From NCBI RefSeq assembly GCF_047303175.1, contig NZ_CP138945.1: a stretch of 64,000 nucleotides of DNA. One strand, given 5' to 3'. The position numbers and the translations under genes were made by a program. This stretch comes from Prochlorococcus_E sp000760215. Its GTDB lineage: Bacteria; Cyanobacteriota; Cyanobacteriia; PCC-6307; Cyanobiaceae. This document shows positions 35,025-45,028 of this stretch, piece by piece. Positions within the stretch are counted from its first letter, which is position 1. The number at the start of each line of letters is the position of its first letter. Under the pieces are notes generated by a model. It was not told where the DNA came from, did not search any database, and saw only the letters and a program-made list of their open reading frames with translations.

Positions 35025-36353
35025 TTGAGCCTAAATAAGTGCCAGTCTTCAATACGTGAAATTAAATCAGGAGGAAGCCTTATAGGCAAAGTAAAAGTTC
35101 CAGGTGACAAATCAATATCACATCGTTCTCTATTATTTGGTGCGATAGCCGAAGGGGAAACAACTATAGAGGGCTTATTACCAGCAGAAGATCCCATGAG
35201 CACTGCAAAATGCTTAACATCAATGGGGGTACAAATTAGTCCGATTAAAAAAGGGGAACTTGTAAGGGTTCAAGGAGTTGGCTTGGATGGATTGAAAGAG
35301 CCCATAGATGTTCTTAATTGCGGCAATTCTGGTACTACGATGAGATTGCTGCTGGGTTTAATTGTGGGGAAGAAAGGACGTCACTTTGTCCTAACTGGGG
35401 ATAGTTCATTAAGTAAAAGACCCATGCAAAGAGTAGGCAATCCATTGAAAATGATGGGGGCCAATGTAAATGGGCGTTGCAACGGAAATTTTGCACCTAT
35501 TTCTGTCATAGGCCAAGAACTGCATGGATCAGTAATAGGGACTCCTGTAGCAAGCGCGCAGATAAAATCTGCAATTCTTCTTGCAGCATTAACAGCAGAA
35601 GGTTCAACAACTGTAATTGAACCTTCCAATTCTAGAGATCACACAGAACGAATGCTTAAAGCCTTTGGAGCAAATATTGAAATAAGCGGCGAAAGAGGTC
35701 GGCACATAACACTCAAGCCTGGTGCAAAATTAACAGGTACTAATGTTGTTGTTCCAGGAGACATAAGCTCTGCAGCATTTTGGTTAATAGCAGGAGCTCT
35801 ATTACCAGGGTCCGATATAACAATAGAAAACGTTGGCCTGAACCCAACAAGAACAGGAATAATTGAAATTCTCGAAAAGATGGAAGCAAATATCAAAATA
35901 TTAAATAAGAAGGAGATAGCAGGCGAACCTGTTGGGGATATAAACATAGTACATTCATCAAAACTAAAGTCATTCAGTATTGACAATCAAATAATGCCTA
36001 GATTAATTGATGAAATACCAATATTTGCTGTTGCCGCATGTTTTTGCGATGGAGTAAGTCTAATTTCCGGCGCCAATGAATTACGAGTAAAAGAGACTGA
36101 TCGACTAGCAGTTATGACACGGCAACTAAAGAAAATGGGTGCTAAAATTGAAGAACAACCAGATGGATTAAAAATATATGGTGTGGGCAAACTATATGGA
36201 GCAGAGTTAGATAGCGAAACTGACCATCGTGTAGCCATGAGTCTCGCCATAGCGTCCTTATTAGCCGATAACAAGTCAACTATATCAAGAAGTAATGCCG
36301 CTTCCGTTTCGTATCCAGATTTTTGGAAAGACCTTGAAAGACTTAGAAGTTAA
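35025..36353 (+). CDS. aroA: 3-phosphoshikimate 1-carboxyvinyltransferase (EPSP synthase)
   Basis: AroA makes EPSP in the shikimate pathway. The 442-residue protein has the two-domain fold: VPGDKSISHRSLLFGAIAEG near residue 25, NCGNSGTTMRLLLG, the LSKRPMQRV motif, ASAQIKSAILLAAL, ELRVKETDRLAVM and the C-terminal DHRVAMSLAIASLL. The start is TTG; the frame closes just upstream and has no ATG before the conserved VPGDKS. The next gene starts inside its 3' end. Confidence 0.95.
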   Translation: MSLNKCQSSIREIKSGGSLIGKVKVPGDKSISHRSLLFGAIAEGETTIEGLLPAEDPMSTAKCLTSMGVQISPIKKGELVRVQGVGLDGLKEPIDVLNCGNSGTTMRLLLGLIVGKKGRHFVLTGDSSLSKRPMQRVGNPLKMMGANVNGRCNGNFAPISVIGQELHGSVIGTPVASAQIKSAILLAALTAEGSTTVIEPSNSRDHTERMLKAFGANIEISGERGRHITLKPGAKLTGTNVVVPGDISSAAFWLIAGALLPGSDITIENVGLNPTRTGIIEILEKMEANIKILNKKEIAGEPVGDINIVHSSKLKSFSIDNQIMPRLIDEIPIFAVAACFCDGVSLISGANELRVKETDRLAVMTRQLKKMGAKIEEQPDGLKIYGVGKLYGAELDSETDHRVAMSLAIASLLADNKSTISRSNAASVSYPDFWKDLERLRS

Positions 36354-37275
36354 TTTAAGCCAAATACCTGACAGTTCAGATGATCTAACAATGCATCAGA
36401 CTGAAGATGGAAGCATAAGCCTTAATAGCAAATTCTTTAATGAATCATTTCATAATTCGTCTGGTGCAATAATGGAGGCTAAAGAAAAGTTTTTAAACCC
36501 GTCAGAAATTGAGCTTCATGCAAGAGATACTATGGTATTTGCCTTGGATATTTGTGTAGGAATGGGCTACAACACAGCATTACTTATCGAGTCGATAATA
36601 GCCAATAAATTGTCTCTTAATTGGTGGGGACTAGAGATAGACAAGAGACCAATCAAAATTGCATTGAAAAATCCAACATTCACCAGCCAGTGGAATCATG
36701 AGATAATTAAGTGCTTACAAATGATTCTGAAAACCAACGCCTGGAACAACTCTTTTAGCAAAGGCAAGATGCTATGGGGAGATGCAAGAGTAAGGCTAAA
36801 TGAAATCCCAGAAGAGATAAAATTTGATCTTATTTACCTAGATGCCTTTTCTCCACAACACTGTCCCGAACTTTGGTCTGAAGAATTTTTAGCCTCACTT
36901 TCAAAAAGGCTTTCAAAGAAAGGAAAATTAATTACATATTCTAGAGCAGCAGCAGTGAGATCAAGTTTAAGGAGAGCTGGCTTGGAAATTAAATCACTTA
37001 TGCCAAAAAAAGAAGCCTATAATGAATGGAGTCGTGGAACAATAGGTATCAATACCAAAAACAATGAAATTCAAAAAGACAAAAAGGCTTTATGGCAATG
37101 CCTCAGCAAAATGGAGGAAGAACATTTGAAAACTCATGCAGCCGTTCCATACAGGGACCCAACTGGGCAGTCATCCTCAAATGAAATATTAACAAAAAGG
37201 ATATATGAACAGAGTAATAGCAATCTCAAAAGCACTAGCTTATGGAGAAAAGAGTGGTTACGGACAAATAAATGA
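36295..37275 (+). CDS. MnmC1-type tRNA wobble-uridine methyltransferase domain protein
   Basis: A SAM-dependent methyltransferase resembling the first domain of MnmC, which finishes mnm5(s2)U34 in tRNA. The visible features are DGSISLNSKFFNESFH, SAM motif CVGMGYNTALLIES, and the diagnostic YLDAFSPQHCPELWSEEFL. The FAD-oxidase half of enteric MnmC is absent, so this is the stand-alone form. The ATG given overlaps aroA by 59 bases; a TTG at 36334 or the ATG at 36391 (giving MHQTEDGSISLN) are shorter alternatives and the latter fits well with the homologous region. The tail contains EEEHLKTHAAVPYRDP, a segment typical of cyanobacterial members. Confidence 0.8.
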   Translation: MPLPFRIQIFGKTLKDLEVNLSQIPDSSDDLTMHQTEDGSISLNSKFFNESFHNSSGAIMEAKEKFLNPSEIELHARDTMVFALDICVGMGYNTALLIESIIANKLSLNWWGLEIDKRPIKIALKNPTFTSQWNHEIIKCLQMILKTNAWNNSFSKGKMLWGDARVRLNEIPEEIKFDLIYLDAFSPQHCPELWSEEFLASLSKRLSKKGKLITYSRAAAVRSSLRRAGLEIKSLMPKKEAYNEWSRGTIGINTKNNEIQKDKKALWQCLSKMEEEHLKTHAAVPYRDPTGQSSSNEILTKRIYEQSNSNLKSTSLWRKEWLRTNK

Positions 37276-37312
37276 ATAAAAGCAGTAGATTTAAATTAAA
37301 TAAATATTTGAC

Positions 37313-38674
37313 ATGTTAGCAATTGCAATATTAGCGGCGGGGAAAGGGACAAGGATGCAAAGTGCCCTTCCCAAGGTTCTTCAAGAACTCTCAGGGATCA
37401 CCTTGATAGAAAGAGTTATAAATAGCTGCAAAGACATTCAAGCAGACCGGTACATCATTGTTATAGGTCACGAAGCTAAAAGAGTAAGGGATAGTCTAAA
37501 GAACATAGAAGGTCTTGAATTTGTTCATCAAAGTCCTCAAAAAGGGACAGGCCATGCAGTACAACAACTAATACCTATGCTAGGAGACTTTAATGGAGAT
37601 TTGTTAGTACTTAATGGAGACGTACCTTTGTTAAGACAAAATACACTTAAAGATCTAATACGCAATCATCAATCTTCCAATTCAAGTGTTTCATTATTAT
37701 CGGCAAGGCTTTCTAATCCCCAAGGATATGGACGAGTCTTCACTACAAAAGATAATTTTGTACAAAAGATAATCGAAGATGCTGACTGCTCCGATGCAGA
37801 GAGAGAGAATAATCTAATAAATTCTGGAATCTATTGTTTTCGTTGGAATGATTTAAAAAATGTACTTAACAATCTCTCTTATAAAAACAGTCAAAAAGAA
37901 CTTTATTTAACTGATTCAATAAAAATTCTTCCAAAAGCTATCCATGTTGAGCTTGAAGATACAAATGAAATAAGTGGAATAAATGATAAGCTGCAGCTAG
38001 CAGCTTGTGAATCAATTCATCAAGAACGTTTACGAAATATACTAATGAAAAATGGAGTTAAATTTATAAATCCAGAAAGTTCAACGGTTAGTGATAAATG
38101 TAAAATAGGCAAAGATGTCACAATTGAGCCTAATACTCATATACGTGGTAAAACAGTTATAGGAGACAATTCTCATTTAGGTCCTAACAGTTTCATAGAA
38201 GATTCAATAATCGGTAGAAATGTTACTGTATTTTATTCTGTACTAAAGCAATCACATATAGGAGATGATGTAGATATAGGACCATATTCTCATATAAGAC
38301 CAGAAACAAATATAAAAAATAATTGTAAGATAGGGAACTTTGTTGAGTTAAAGAAAAGTAATTTAAATGAAAAAGCAAAAGTGAATCACTTGAGTTACAT
38401 AGGTGATTCAGATATTGGAGATTCAGTAAATATTGCGGCAGGGACAATAACAGCTAATTATGATGGGACTCAAAAGCATAGAACAATAGTAGGGGCAAAT
38501 AGTAAGACAGGTGCAAATACAGTTCTTGTAGCGCCTCTAGTAATTGGGGAAGGAGTTACTATTGGTGCAGGCTCAACAATAACTAAAGATGTGCCAGAGA
38601 ATTCTCTTGCAATAGGTAGAGCAAAACAATTTATAAAAGCTAACTGGTTAAAGAAATCTCATGAAAGTCAATAA
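37313..38674 (+). CDS. glmU: Bifunctional GlmU (UDP-GlcNAc pyrophosphorylase / GlcN-1-P acetyltransferase)
   Basis: GlmU makes UDP-GlcNAc for the cell wall and lipopolysaccharide. The 453-residue protein has the N-terminal uridyltransferase motif ILAAGKGTRMQSALPKVLQ, QKGTGHAVQQL and NGDVPLL, and the C-terminal left-handed beta-helix with repeated hexapeptides, including GDSVNIAAGTITANYDG and KTGANTVLVAPLVIGEG. Both activities appear complete. Its stop lies seven bases within the convergent murF stop region. Confidence 0.95.
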   Translation: MLAIAILAAGKGTRMQSALPKVLQELSGITLIERVINSCKDIQADRYIIVIGHEAKRVRDSLKNIEGLEFVHQSPQKGTGHAVQQLIPMLGDFNGDLLVLNGDVPLLRQNTLKDLIRNHQSSNSSVSLLSARLSNPQGYGRVFTTKDNFVQKIIEDADCSDAERENNLINSGIYCFRWNDLKNVLNNLSYKNSQKELYLTDSIKILPKAIHVELEDTNEISGINDKLQLAACESIHQERLRNILMKNGVKFINPESSTVSDKCKIGKDVTIEPNTHIRGKTVIGDNSHLGPNSFIEDSIIGRNVTVFYSVLKQSHIGDDVDIGPYSHIRPETNIKNNCKIGNFVELKKSNLNEKAKVNHLSYIGDSDIGDSVNIAAGTITANYDGTQKHRTIVGANSKTGANTVLVAPLVIGEGVTIGAGSTITKDVPENSLAIGRAKQFIKANWLKKSHESQ

Positions 38675-40068
38675 TATTCCACTAAGAGTGGCAGCAATTT
38701 CTCTAAAGAAACTTTCCGACTAGCTTTAAGTAATAAATGATCCCCTGTTTTAAGCCATTTTTTTAAATACTTAAAAGCTTCCTCAGGTTTAGAAACAAGC
38801 TCTACGTATTGCAATGGTTTTGCAGCAAGATACATCTCCTTAGATTCAGGAGCTGTAGCACAAATAACGACTCCCTTTAATCCAATTCGAACAGCATGCT
38901 TTACTACTAATTTATGATAGTCAATACTATGATCACCCAATTCATACATTTTGCCTAATACGGCAAAATGACGACCTGGCTTAGTAACCAATAGATCTAA
39001 GGATGCTATAACAGATTCGGGAGATGCATTATAAGTCTGATCTAATACAGTGATTCCACCTATACGTAAAATTGTATTACGACCAGTAGGAAGCTCAACA
39101 TTAAGTTTGTTTATCCTTTGAAAAGGTAGATTAAACTCTTTAACAACAGCCATTGCCAACATGAAATTCTGGGCATTATGAAAACCTTCTAAAGGAAGAA
39201 TAAAATTATTATCATTACATGTCATACTCCAATTATCTACGTTCAATAAGCCTAAGTAATCAGCATTACTATCTTGATATTCATGCATAGATATATCAAC
39301 TTCAGAAGAAGTTGATCTTGCTTGAACCCCTACCCGAATTATGCGCCCTTTCCATTTGGATTTAAGAACAACTTCAAGCAAATAGTCTCCTTCTGGAATA
39401 ATAACAACGCCATTAGGGTTAAGGAATGAAGTGATTTCACACTTTGCTAATGCTATATTCTTACGACTACCCAAGAGTGCTATATGAGCAGTCCCAATAT
39501 TGGTAATAATTGCAATGTCTGGTTGAGCACATTTAGATAATCTTTCTATTTGTCCACGACCGCGCATCCCCATTTCAACAATAATAGCCTTATCAGCCTT
39601 AGTTGCTTTAAGCAAAGTCATGGGGACCCCGAAATCATTATTATTATTTTCTGTTGTTGTAATAACACTTCCTAAAGAACGAAGAGCCGAATGAATCATT
39701 TCTCTAGTAGTCGTTTTACCTACTGAACCAGTAACTGCAACTACCGGAATACCTAAGGATTGTCGATGAAGTAAAGCTAATTCTTGAAAAGCTTGCAAAG
39801 TATCTTGAACTCTCCAATATAAAAAGCCATCAGGAATAGGGGAAGCGCAATCATTAGAAATAACTGTTGCTTGAGCTCCTTTCAAATAAGCCTCTTCTAG
39901 AAAAGCATGTCCATCAAAATTTGCTCCTAGCAATGGAACAAAGAAATTCCCTTTAGCCAATTTTCTTGTATCTGTAACTACTTTGCCTAAGGAATCATCA
40001 AGCGAAAAGGATTCATAATTATAAGGCTCACCCCAAATATCATTAAGCTGTCTTAGTGAGATCTCCAT
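38668..40068 (-). CDS. murF: UDP-MurNAc-tripeptide--D-Ala-D-Ala ligase MurF
   Basis: MurF adds D-Ala-D-Ala to the peptidoglycan precursor. The 466-residue protein has the Mur N-terminal domain (DSLGKVVTDTRKLAKGNFFVPL), the ATP loop VTGSVGKTTTREMIHSAL near residue 110, NNNNDFGVPMTLLKA, VEMGMRGRGQIERLS, TNIGTAHIALLGS and DQTYNASPESV in the C-terminal domain. The VTD-TR and NFGVPMTL features separate MurF from MurE. It is last in the run menD-menB-glgA-murF. Confidence 0.94.
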   Translation of the reverse strand: MEISLRQLNDIWGEPYNYESFSLDDSLGKVVTDTRKLAKGNFFVPLLGANFDGHAFLEEAYLKGAQATVISNDCASPIPDGFLYWRVQDTLQAFQELALLHRQSLGIPVVAVTGSVGKTTTREMIHSALRSLGSVITTTENNNNDFGVPMTLLKATKADKAIIVEMGMRGRGQIERLSKCAQPDIAIITNIGTAHIALLGSRKNIALAKCEITSFLNPNGVVIIPEGDYLLEVVLKSKWKGRIIRVGVQARSTSSEVDISMHEYQDSNADYLGLLNVDNWSMTCNDNNFILPLEGFHNAQNFMLAMAVVKEFNLPFQRINKLNVELPTGRNTILRIGGITVLDQTYNASPESVIASLDLLVTKPGRHFAVLGKMYELGDHSIDYHKLVVKHAVRIGLKGVVICATAPESKEMYLAAKPLQYVELVSKPEEAFKYLKKWLKTGDHLLLKASRKVSLEKLLPLLVEYY

Positions 40069-40111
40069 AAATGATTGAGAAGGGCATCCATTTAAAATGA
40101 TTAAATAATAG

Positions 40112-41584
40112 TCATTTTAAATCACTTGTTTTTCCGGTTATTTTCAATGATGGGTCTGCCGCCTGACCTACTGAAAACTTTTCCACTTCATTAACATCTG
40201 GAGAAGGCTCTTTAAAACCACTAACTTCTTTATACATAATTTCATAATCATTTGCAGATTGATCCCAACTATAAGTTTGGGACATAGCGCGTTTCTGTAG
40301 CGAAACCCAACTATTCTTATGTCGAAACGCCTCCCAGGATCTAACTAAGGCAGTATAAAAATCTATTGGCTCAAACCTATCGAAACAAAAGCCTGTCCCT
40401 AACTCATTAATTGGATCGTGTGGGGTAACTGTGTCAACAAGGCCTCCAACATTCCTAACAATAGGTATAGACCCATAGCGCATGGCTAGTAACTGACTTA
40501 TTCCACAAGGCTCAAACCGGCTAGGCATTAAGAATGCATCACTACCGGCATAAATAAGTCGGGAAAGAGAATCATCATAAGTTAGAAAAACCGCGAATCT
40601 TCCAGGATGTTCAATTGCAAGTTGCCAAAGTGCTGATTCTAAAACCTGGTCACCTGTTCCAAGAACAACGATTTGAGAATCGGTATAAGCCAATAATCTT
40701 CTTGATACTTGTAAAAGTAAGTCAACTCCTTTTTGATCAACCAATCGCCCAACCATACCAAGTAAATATTTGTCAGGATTTATTTCAAGCCCCATTTGTG
40801 ACTGAAGAACCTCCTTGTTTTTGAAACGACCAGCAAGATCATTTGAAGAAAAATTGGCAGGTATTGAAGAATCCGTAAGTGGATCCCACTCTTCTAAATC
40901 AATCCCATTAAGGATGCCACGTAATTTACTGGAAATATAATTTAATAAGCCATCTAAGTGTTCTCCATATTCAGACGTGCGAATTTCTTTAGCATAAGTA
41001 GGTGATACTGCATTTACTCTATCCGCATAGAGCATTGCAGCAGCCATAGTGTGATCGCCACTCATATACCACGGGCACCATGTCATGCGATCTAGCTTCC
41101 ATCGCCAAGGCCCTTGATATTTAAGATTATGAATAGTAAAAACGGTACTAATATCAGGGTCTTGATGCATCCATACAGGAATCATTCCTGTATGCCAATC
41201 ATGGCAATGGAGAACCTGAGGTTTCCATGAGTTCCATGCGAATTCTGCTGTTGCACTAGCAAAAAATGTAAACCGCCAATCCTCATCCTCACCACCATAA
41301 ATTCGTTCAGGATCAAAAGCAGGGTGACCTACTAAATACAAAATAAGGCCATTAACAGGATGCTTAGTCTGATAAACAGAAAAATCAGATCCCATTGTTT
41401 GGGATCTAAAAACAGGTTCCTCTGGAACATCAAGTAAAGTCCAAAGCTTGCTGTATCCGGGAATTATTAAGCGAACATCGTGGCCAAGCTTTGCAATTGC
41501 TGGGGGCAAAGAGCCAACAACATCGCCCATTCCGCCGACCTTTATCATCGGTGCGCATTCAGCAGCTGCAAAAAGAACGCGCAT
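40112..41584 (-). CDS. glgA: Glycogen synthase GlgA
   Basis: GlgA extends alpha-1,4-glucan from ADP-glucose (GT5 family). The 490-residue protein begins MRVLFAAAECAPMIKVGGMGDVVGSLP with the KxGG nucleotide loop, then contains HCHDWHTGMIPVWM, FTIHNLKYQG, LGMVGRLVDQKGVDLLLQV, and PSRFEPCGISQLLAMRYGSIP. Two in-frame ATGs precede the chosen one, which directly begins the conserved MRVLFAAAE. The C-terminal 30 residues are a polar extension. It sits between menB and murF, about 45 bases from each. Confidence 0.95.
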   Translation of the reverse strand: MRVLFAAAECAPMIKVGGMGDVVGSLPPAIAKLGHDVRLIIPGYSKLWTLLDVPEEPVFRSQTMGSDFSVYQTKHPVNGLILYLVGHPAFDPERIYGGEDEDWRFTFFASATAEFAWNSWKPQVLHCHDWHTGMIPVWMHQDPDISTVFTIHNLKYQGPWRWKLDRMTWCPWYMSGDHTMAAAMLYADRVNAVSPTYAKEIRTSEYGEHLDGLLNYISSKLRGILNGIDLEEWDPLTDSSIPANFSSNDLAGRFKNKEVLQSQMGLEINPDKYLLGMVGRLVDQKGVDLLLQVSRRLLAYTDSQIVVLGTGDQVLESALWQLAIEHPGRFAVFLTYDDSLSRLIYAGSDAFLMPSRFEPCGISQLLAMRYGSIPIVRNVGGLVDTVTPHDPINELGTGFCFDRFEPIDFYTALVRSWEAFRHKNSWVSLQKRAMSQTYSWDQSANDYEIMYKEVSGFKEPSPDVNEVEKFSVGQAADPSLKITGKTSDLK

Positions 41585-41633
41585 TCCAGTCATTGTATAG
41601 AGCAATATTTAGTCTTTAACTGATATTAAATGG

Positions 41634-42512
41634 TCATGGCAACCAATCAAATTTAGAAAAGTCAGGCCTTCTTTTTTGTAAGAAAGCATTTTTACCCTCC
41701 TGAGACTCTTCTGTCATATAAAAAAGGTGTGTAGCTTGACCAGCCAGCTCTTGTATTCCAGCAAGGCCATCTGTCTCTGCATTAAAGGAAGCTTTTAAGC
41801 AACGTATGGCGGTTGGACTATTCTGAAGTATTTCTTTAGCCCATTTAACACCTTCGTTCTCTAATGTCTCAACTGATGTTACAGCGTTAATTAGGCCCAT
41901 CTTCAAGGCATCGTCAGCGCCATATTGCCTACACAAAAACCATATTTCACGAGCTTTCCTTTGTCCTACTACCCTAGTGAGGTAACCTGCTCCAAAACCT
42001 GCATCGAAACTACCTACTTTTGGTCCAGTTTGTCCAAATATTGCATTATCTGCTGCCAAGCTTAGATCACAAATAAGTTGTAAAATCTGTCCTCCACCAA
42101 TTGCATAACCAGCCACGAGAGCAATAACGACCTTTGGAAGACTTCTTATGATTCTCTGTAACTCAAGTACATTTAATTGAGGTAGACCATCATCGTCTAT
42201 ATAACCACCATCACCTCTAACTTTTTGGTCACCACCTGCACAAAAGGCATAACCGCCATCTTTAGCCGGTGAAACACCAGTAAATAAAACTACGCCAATA
42301 TTTTTATTATCTCGTATTTTTCTGAATGCATCGCATAGTTCCCTAATGGTTAGTGGTCTAAAAGCATTTCTTCTCTGAGGTCGATTAATGGCAACTCTTG
42401 CTATACCCTCCTGACTTATATCGAGAAAAATATCTTGATAATCACCCCAATTTTCCCAAGAACATGAAATCAGCCCTGGCAAAACTCTTCTTGCTGGAAT
42501 TGAAGAATTCAA
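41634..42512 (-). CDS. menB: 1,4-dihydroxy-2-naphthoyl-CoA synthase MenB
   Basis: MenB closes the naphthoquinone ring for phylloquinone, the photosystem I secondary acceptor. The 292-residue crotonase-fold protein has RVAINRPQRRNAFRPLTI, FCAGGDQKVRGDGGY, VAGYAIGGGQILQL, FGQTGPKVGSFDAGFG and the C-terminal EGKNAFLQKRRPDFSKF. The GGDQ-R-GDGG and FGQTGPKVGSFD motifs separate MenB from other crotonases. It lies 46 bases downstream of menD. Confidence 0.95.
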   Translation of the reverse strand: MNSSIPARRVLPGLISCSWENWGDYQDIFLDISQEGIARVAINRPQRRNAFRPLTIRELCDAFRKIRDNKNIGVVLFTGVSPAKDGGYAFCAGGDQKVRGDGGYIDDDGLPQLNVLELQRIIRSLPKVVIALVAGYAIGGGQILQLICDLSLAADNAIFGQTGPKVGSFDAGFGAGYLTRVVGQRKAREIWFLCRQYGADDALKMGLINAVTSVETLENEGVKWAKEILQNSPTAIRCLKASFNAETDGLAGIQELAGQATHLFYMTEESQEGKNAFLQKRRPDFSKFDWLP

Positions 42513-42558
42513 TTTATTAGAAGTTGATTGATTGATTAAATATTTTAATAATATAAAA

Positions 42559-44325
42559 CTAAATTATAAGTTTATTCAACTCTTTAGTAATATTTTTTCT
42601 AAGTAAATTATCCGCTCGAGAATCTGTGGCTATATGAATTAAGACTGGTCCACGATGTTTCATACACCAATCAAATGTCAATGAGAAATCTTCAAAACTT
42701 AAGAGATGCTTGTATGGAATAGAATAAGCCTTTGCTAAAGATGATAGTTGTACTGATTGAGGCATGATAAATAGCTTATCAACATTACCTTTGGTTGGCT
42801 TATCTAGGTTTAATTGGTTAAAGATACCACCTCCTTTATTATCAATTAAAAATATTATCAATGGATGGTCTCTTGGCTGCTTCAACAAAAAAGCATTGCT
42901 ATCGTGAAAAAATGAAAGGTCACCACATATTAAAACCAATGGGCCAATGGCAAGAGAAAGGCCTATTGCCATAGAAATATTTCCATCAATACCAGAAGTT
43001 CCTCTATAACTAAAGCATCTTCTTGCAAATGATGAAGAGCCTGAAAAAGTAAAGAAGTCTCTTATAGGTGAACTTGCTGAAAGCATTATTGGCATTTTAG
43101 CTGGTAAAATATTAGAAATATTATGTGCTATCTTAGGCTCATTAATAATACCATTACTTGAGAGTTTCTTATCAAGATATGAGTGGATTTGATTATTTTT
43201 AGCCATTAAGGAATTTAATAATTCTAGATTTTTTATTGAAGAATGATTTTGCAGATTTACATGTTTAGAAATAAATACTTTCAGCCAGGAATCGAAGCCA
43301 AGTGAATATTGTTTTGCCATATGAAGAGGGTCAAGAGGTCGCTTTTCGCCTTCTGTTATTAATATGTGATTCTTGTTAGACAAACTCTTGATAAATCCCT
43401 CAAGATTCCTACTAGCAGTCAAAGGACCTAATCTAAGTATTTGTAAATCTTGATCAGAATTAATATTGTTAGTTGCTATTAATAATTCCCAATAATGAAT
43501 TAATCCAGGCTGATCTTTCATCAAGCCAGAAAGAGGATCTGCAAAAATTGGCCATCCAGTCAAAGCTTGAAAAACCTTAACAGAATTTCTAAAAGCTCCT
43601 ATATTTTCTGGTTTCCCTCTCCATGGTCCGACTAAAATAATACCAAAGAGCAATGGGTCTAAATCTTGGAAAGGCTCAGATGTTCTCTCCAAAGGATTAT
43701 GAATTAAATCAGGCTTATTATCATTATCAAAAGAATCTAACTCCCATCCCAACCATGCTTTTTTTTGTTCAGTAGTAGAAGGATGCAATGGTTCTTCTAT
43801 AGGCAAATTTAAATGAACTGGTCCCGGGAAAGCATGTGCTTCATTCCAAACATTGTTTACGAGCGATATTAATGATCTATTAGTAAGGGTATGTATTCCC
43901 TTAGAAGGGGCTTTGATTACAGAACGGCAAACTGACGTTAGGAATTGTTCTTGATTAACCGATTGATTGGCTCCACAATTTTTCAGTCTTTCTGGTCTAT
44001 CAGCTGTAATAAAGATTAGTGGAACACATGATTTATCTGCCTCTACTGCAGCTGGCAAAAGATTACTAACAGCAGTACCAGAAGTGGTTATTACAGCTGT
44101 AGCTTTGCCTGTTGCAGTACTTATTCCTAAAGCCATAAAAGCAGCAGACCTTTCATCAATTGCTGTATAAAGGTTGAACTGTAAATCTTCAGCCATTCCA
44201 CCCAAAGCCAAAGCCAAAGGTGCCGACCTACTACCAGGGCAAAGGACTACATCTAAGAGTCCTTTATTGTATAAAGCTCTTAAAAGCTTTATAGAAATAA
44301 AAAAATTAATAAGTGATAATGACAG
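42559..44325 (-). CDS. menD: SEPHCHC synthase MenD, probable non-canonical start
   Basis: MenD is the ThDP-dependent enzyme that makes SEPHCHC from isochorismate and 2-oxoglutarate for phylloquinone. Landmarks are LDVVLCPGSRSAPLALALG, TAIDERSAAFMALG, TTSGTAVSNLLPAAVEAD, FITADRPERLKNCGANQ, and the ThDP region ICGDLSFFHDSNAFL with IDNKGGGIFNQL. The first common start codon, a TTG at 44217, would cut off the VVLCPGSRS active-site loop. Upstream the frame is open to a TGA near 44387 but has no ATG, GTG or TTG. The CTG at 44325 gives MSLSLINFFISIKLLRALYN and 588 residues, normal for the family; ATT codons nearby are alternatives. Product certain, start inferred. Confidence 0.85.
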   Translation of the reverse strand: MSLSLINFFISIKLLRALYNKGLLDVVLCPGSRSAPLALALGGMAEDLQFNLYTAIDERSAAFMALGISTATGKATAVITTSGTAVSNLLPAAVEADKSCVPLIFITADRPERLKNCGANQSVNQEQFLTSVCRSVIKAPSKGIHTLTNRSLISLVNNVWNEAHAFPGPVHLNLPIEEPLHPSTTEQKKAWLGWELDSFDNDNKPDLIHNPLERTSEPFQDLDPLLFGIILVGPWRGKPENIGAFRNSVKVFQALTGWPIFADPLSGLMKDQPGLIHYWELLIATNNINSDQDLQILRLGPLTASRNLEGFIKSLSNKNHILITEGEKRPLDPLHMAKQYSLGFDSWLKVFISKHVNLQNHSSIKNLELLNSLMAKNNQIHSYLDKKLSSNGIINEPKIAHNISNILPAKMPIMLSASSPIRDFFTFSGSSSFARRCFSYRGTSGIDGNISMAIGLSLAIGPLVLICGDLSFFHDSNAFLLKQPRDHPLIIFLIDNKGGGIFNQLNLDKPTKGNVDKLFIMPQSVQLSSLAKAYSIPYKHLLSFEDFSLTFDWCMKHRGPVLIHIATDSRADNLLRKNITKELNKLII

Positions 44326-44394
44326 AGAAAGAAAAGTAACTAACGTAATCTTCTCAAAAAGAAGAATCTTTTGGGGAATTCAGTACTTTATTAA

Positions 44395-45000
44395 ATGACA
44401 GATTCAGGAGCAAACAAATTAAATACCAAGAATTCTGGATGGATAAACCTAATCCTATGGATACTTCTTGCACTATTTCTTAGATGGTTAATCCTAGAGC
44501 CACGTTGGATACCCTCTGGCTCTATGCTCCCAACATTTCAAATTAAAGACAGAATACTTATAGAAAAAGTAAGTCCAAAAATCAATAAAATCTTTCACAA
44601 AAGCCCTGTAAGGAACAAGATAGTGATCTTCAATCCACCTAAAGCTATTACTGATCAAGGATATACAAGCAATCGAGCCTTAATAAAAAGAGTAGTTGGT
44701 ATACCTGGAGATAAAATTGAAATTCATAATGGAAAGCTAGTCAGAAACGGAAAAGTTATAGAAGAGCCTTGGGTTATAGAAACAATCAGATATGAAATGG
44801 AAGAAATTGTAGTTCCGTCAGATTCTCTCTGGGTATTAGGGGACAACAGAAACAACAGTTTAGATTCTCATATTTGGGGACCGCTATCAGTAAAAAACAT
44901 TATTGGCACAGCGGTTTTTAGATATTGGCCATTTAAAAGCATAGGTCGTATACGGTTCCCCGCCAAAGAAGTATTATCTTCTTTGCACATATTGCGATAA
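44395..45000 (+). CDS. lepB: Signal peptidase I (LepB)
   Basis: A 201-residue type I signal peptidase. One N-terminal transmembrane segment at about 16-33 is followed by the catalytic serine in IPSGSMLPTFQIKD and the general-base lysine in NRALIKRVVGIPGDKIEI; the GDNRNNSLDSHIWGPL box is also present. It removes signal peptides such as those on PhnD and the amidase. It is divergent from menD with about 70 bases between starts, and precedes the DUF760 gene. Confidence 0.95.
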   Translation: MTDSGANKLNTKNSGWINLILWILLALFLRWLILEPRWIPSGSMLPTFQIKDRILIEKVSPKINKIFHKSPVRNKIVIFNPPKAITDQGYTSNRALIKRVVGIPGDKIEIHNGKLVRNGKVIEEPWVIETIRYEMEEIVVPSDSLWVLGDNRNNSLDSHIWGPLSVKNIIGTAVFRYWPFKSIGRIRFPAKEVLSSLHILR

Positions 45001-45028
45001 GGTCTATGTATATATAGAGCTCATTTGG

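Noticed and set aside
38384..38411. 8-bp inverted repeat in glmU
   Set aside because: Falls in the hexapeptide-repeat coding region, where internal similarity is expected.
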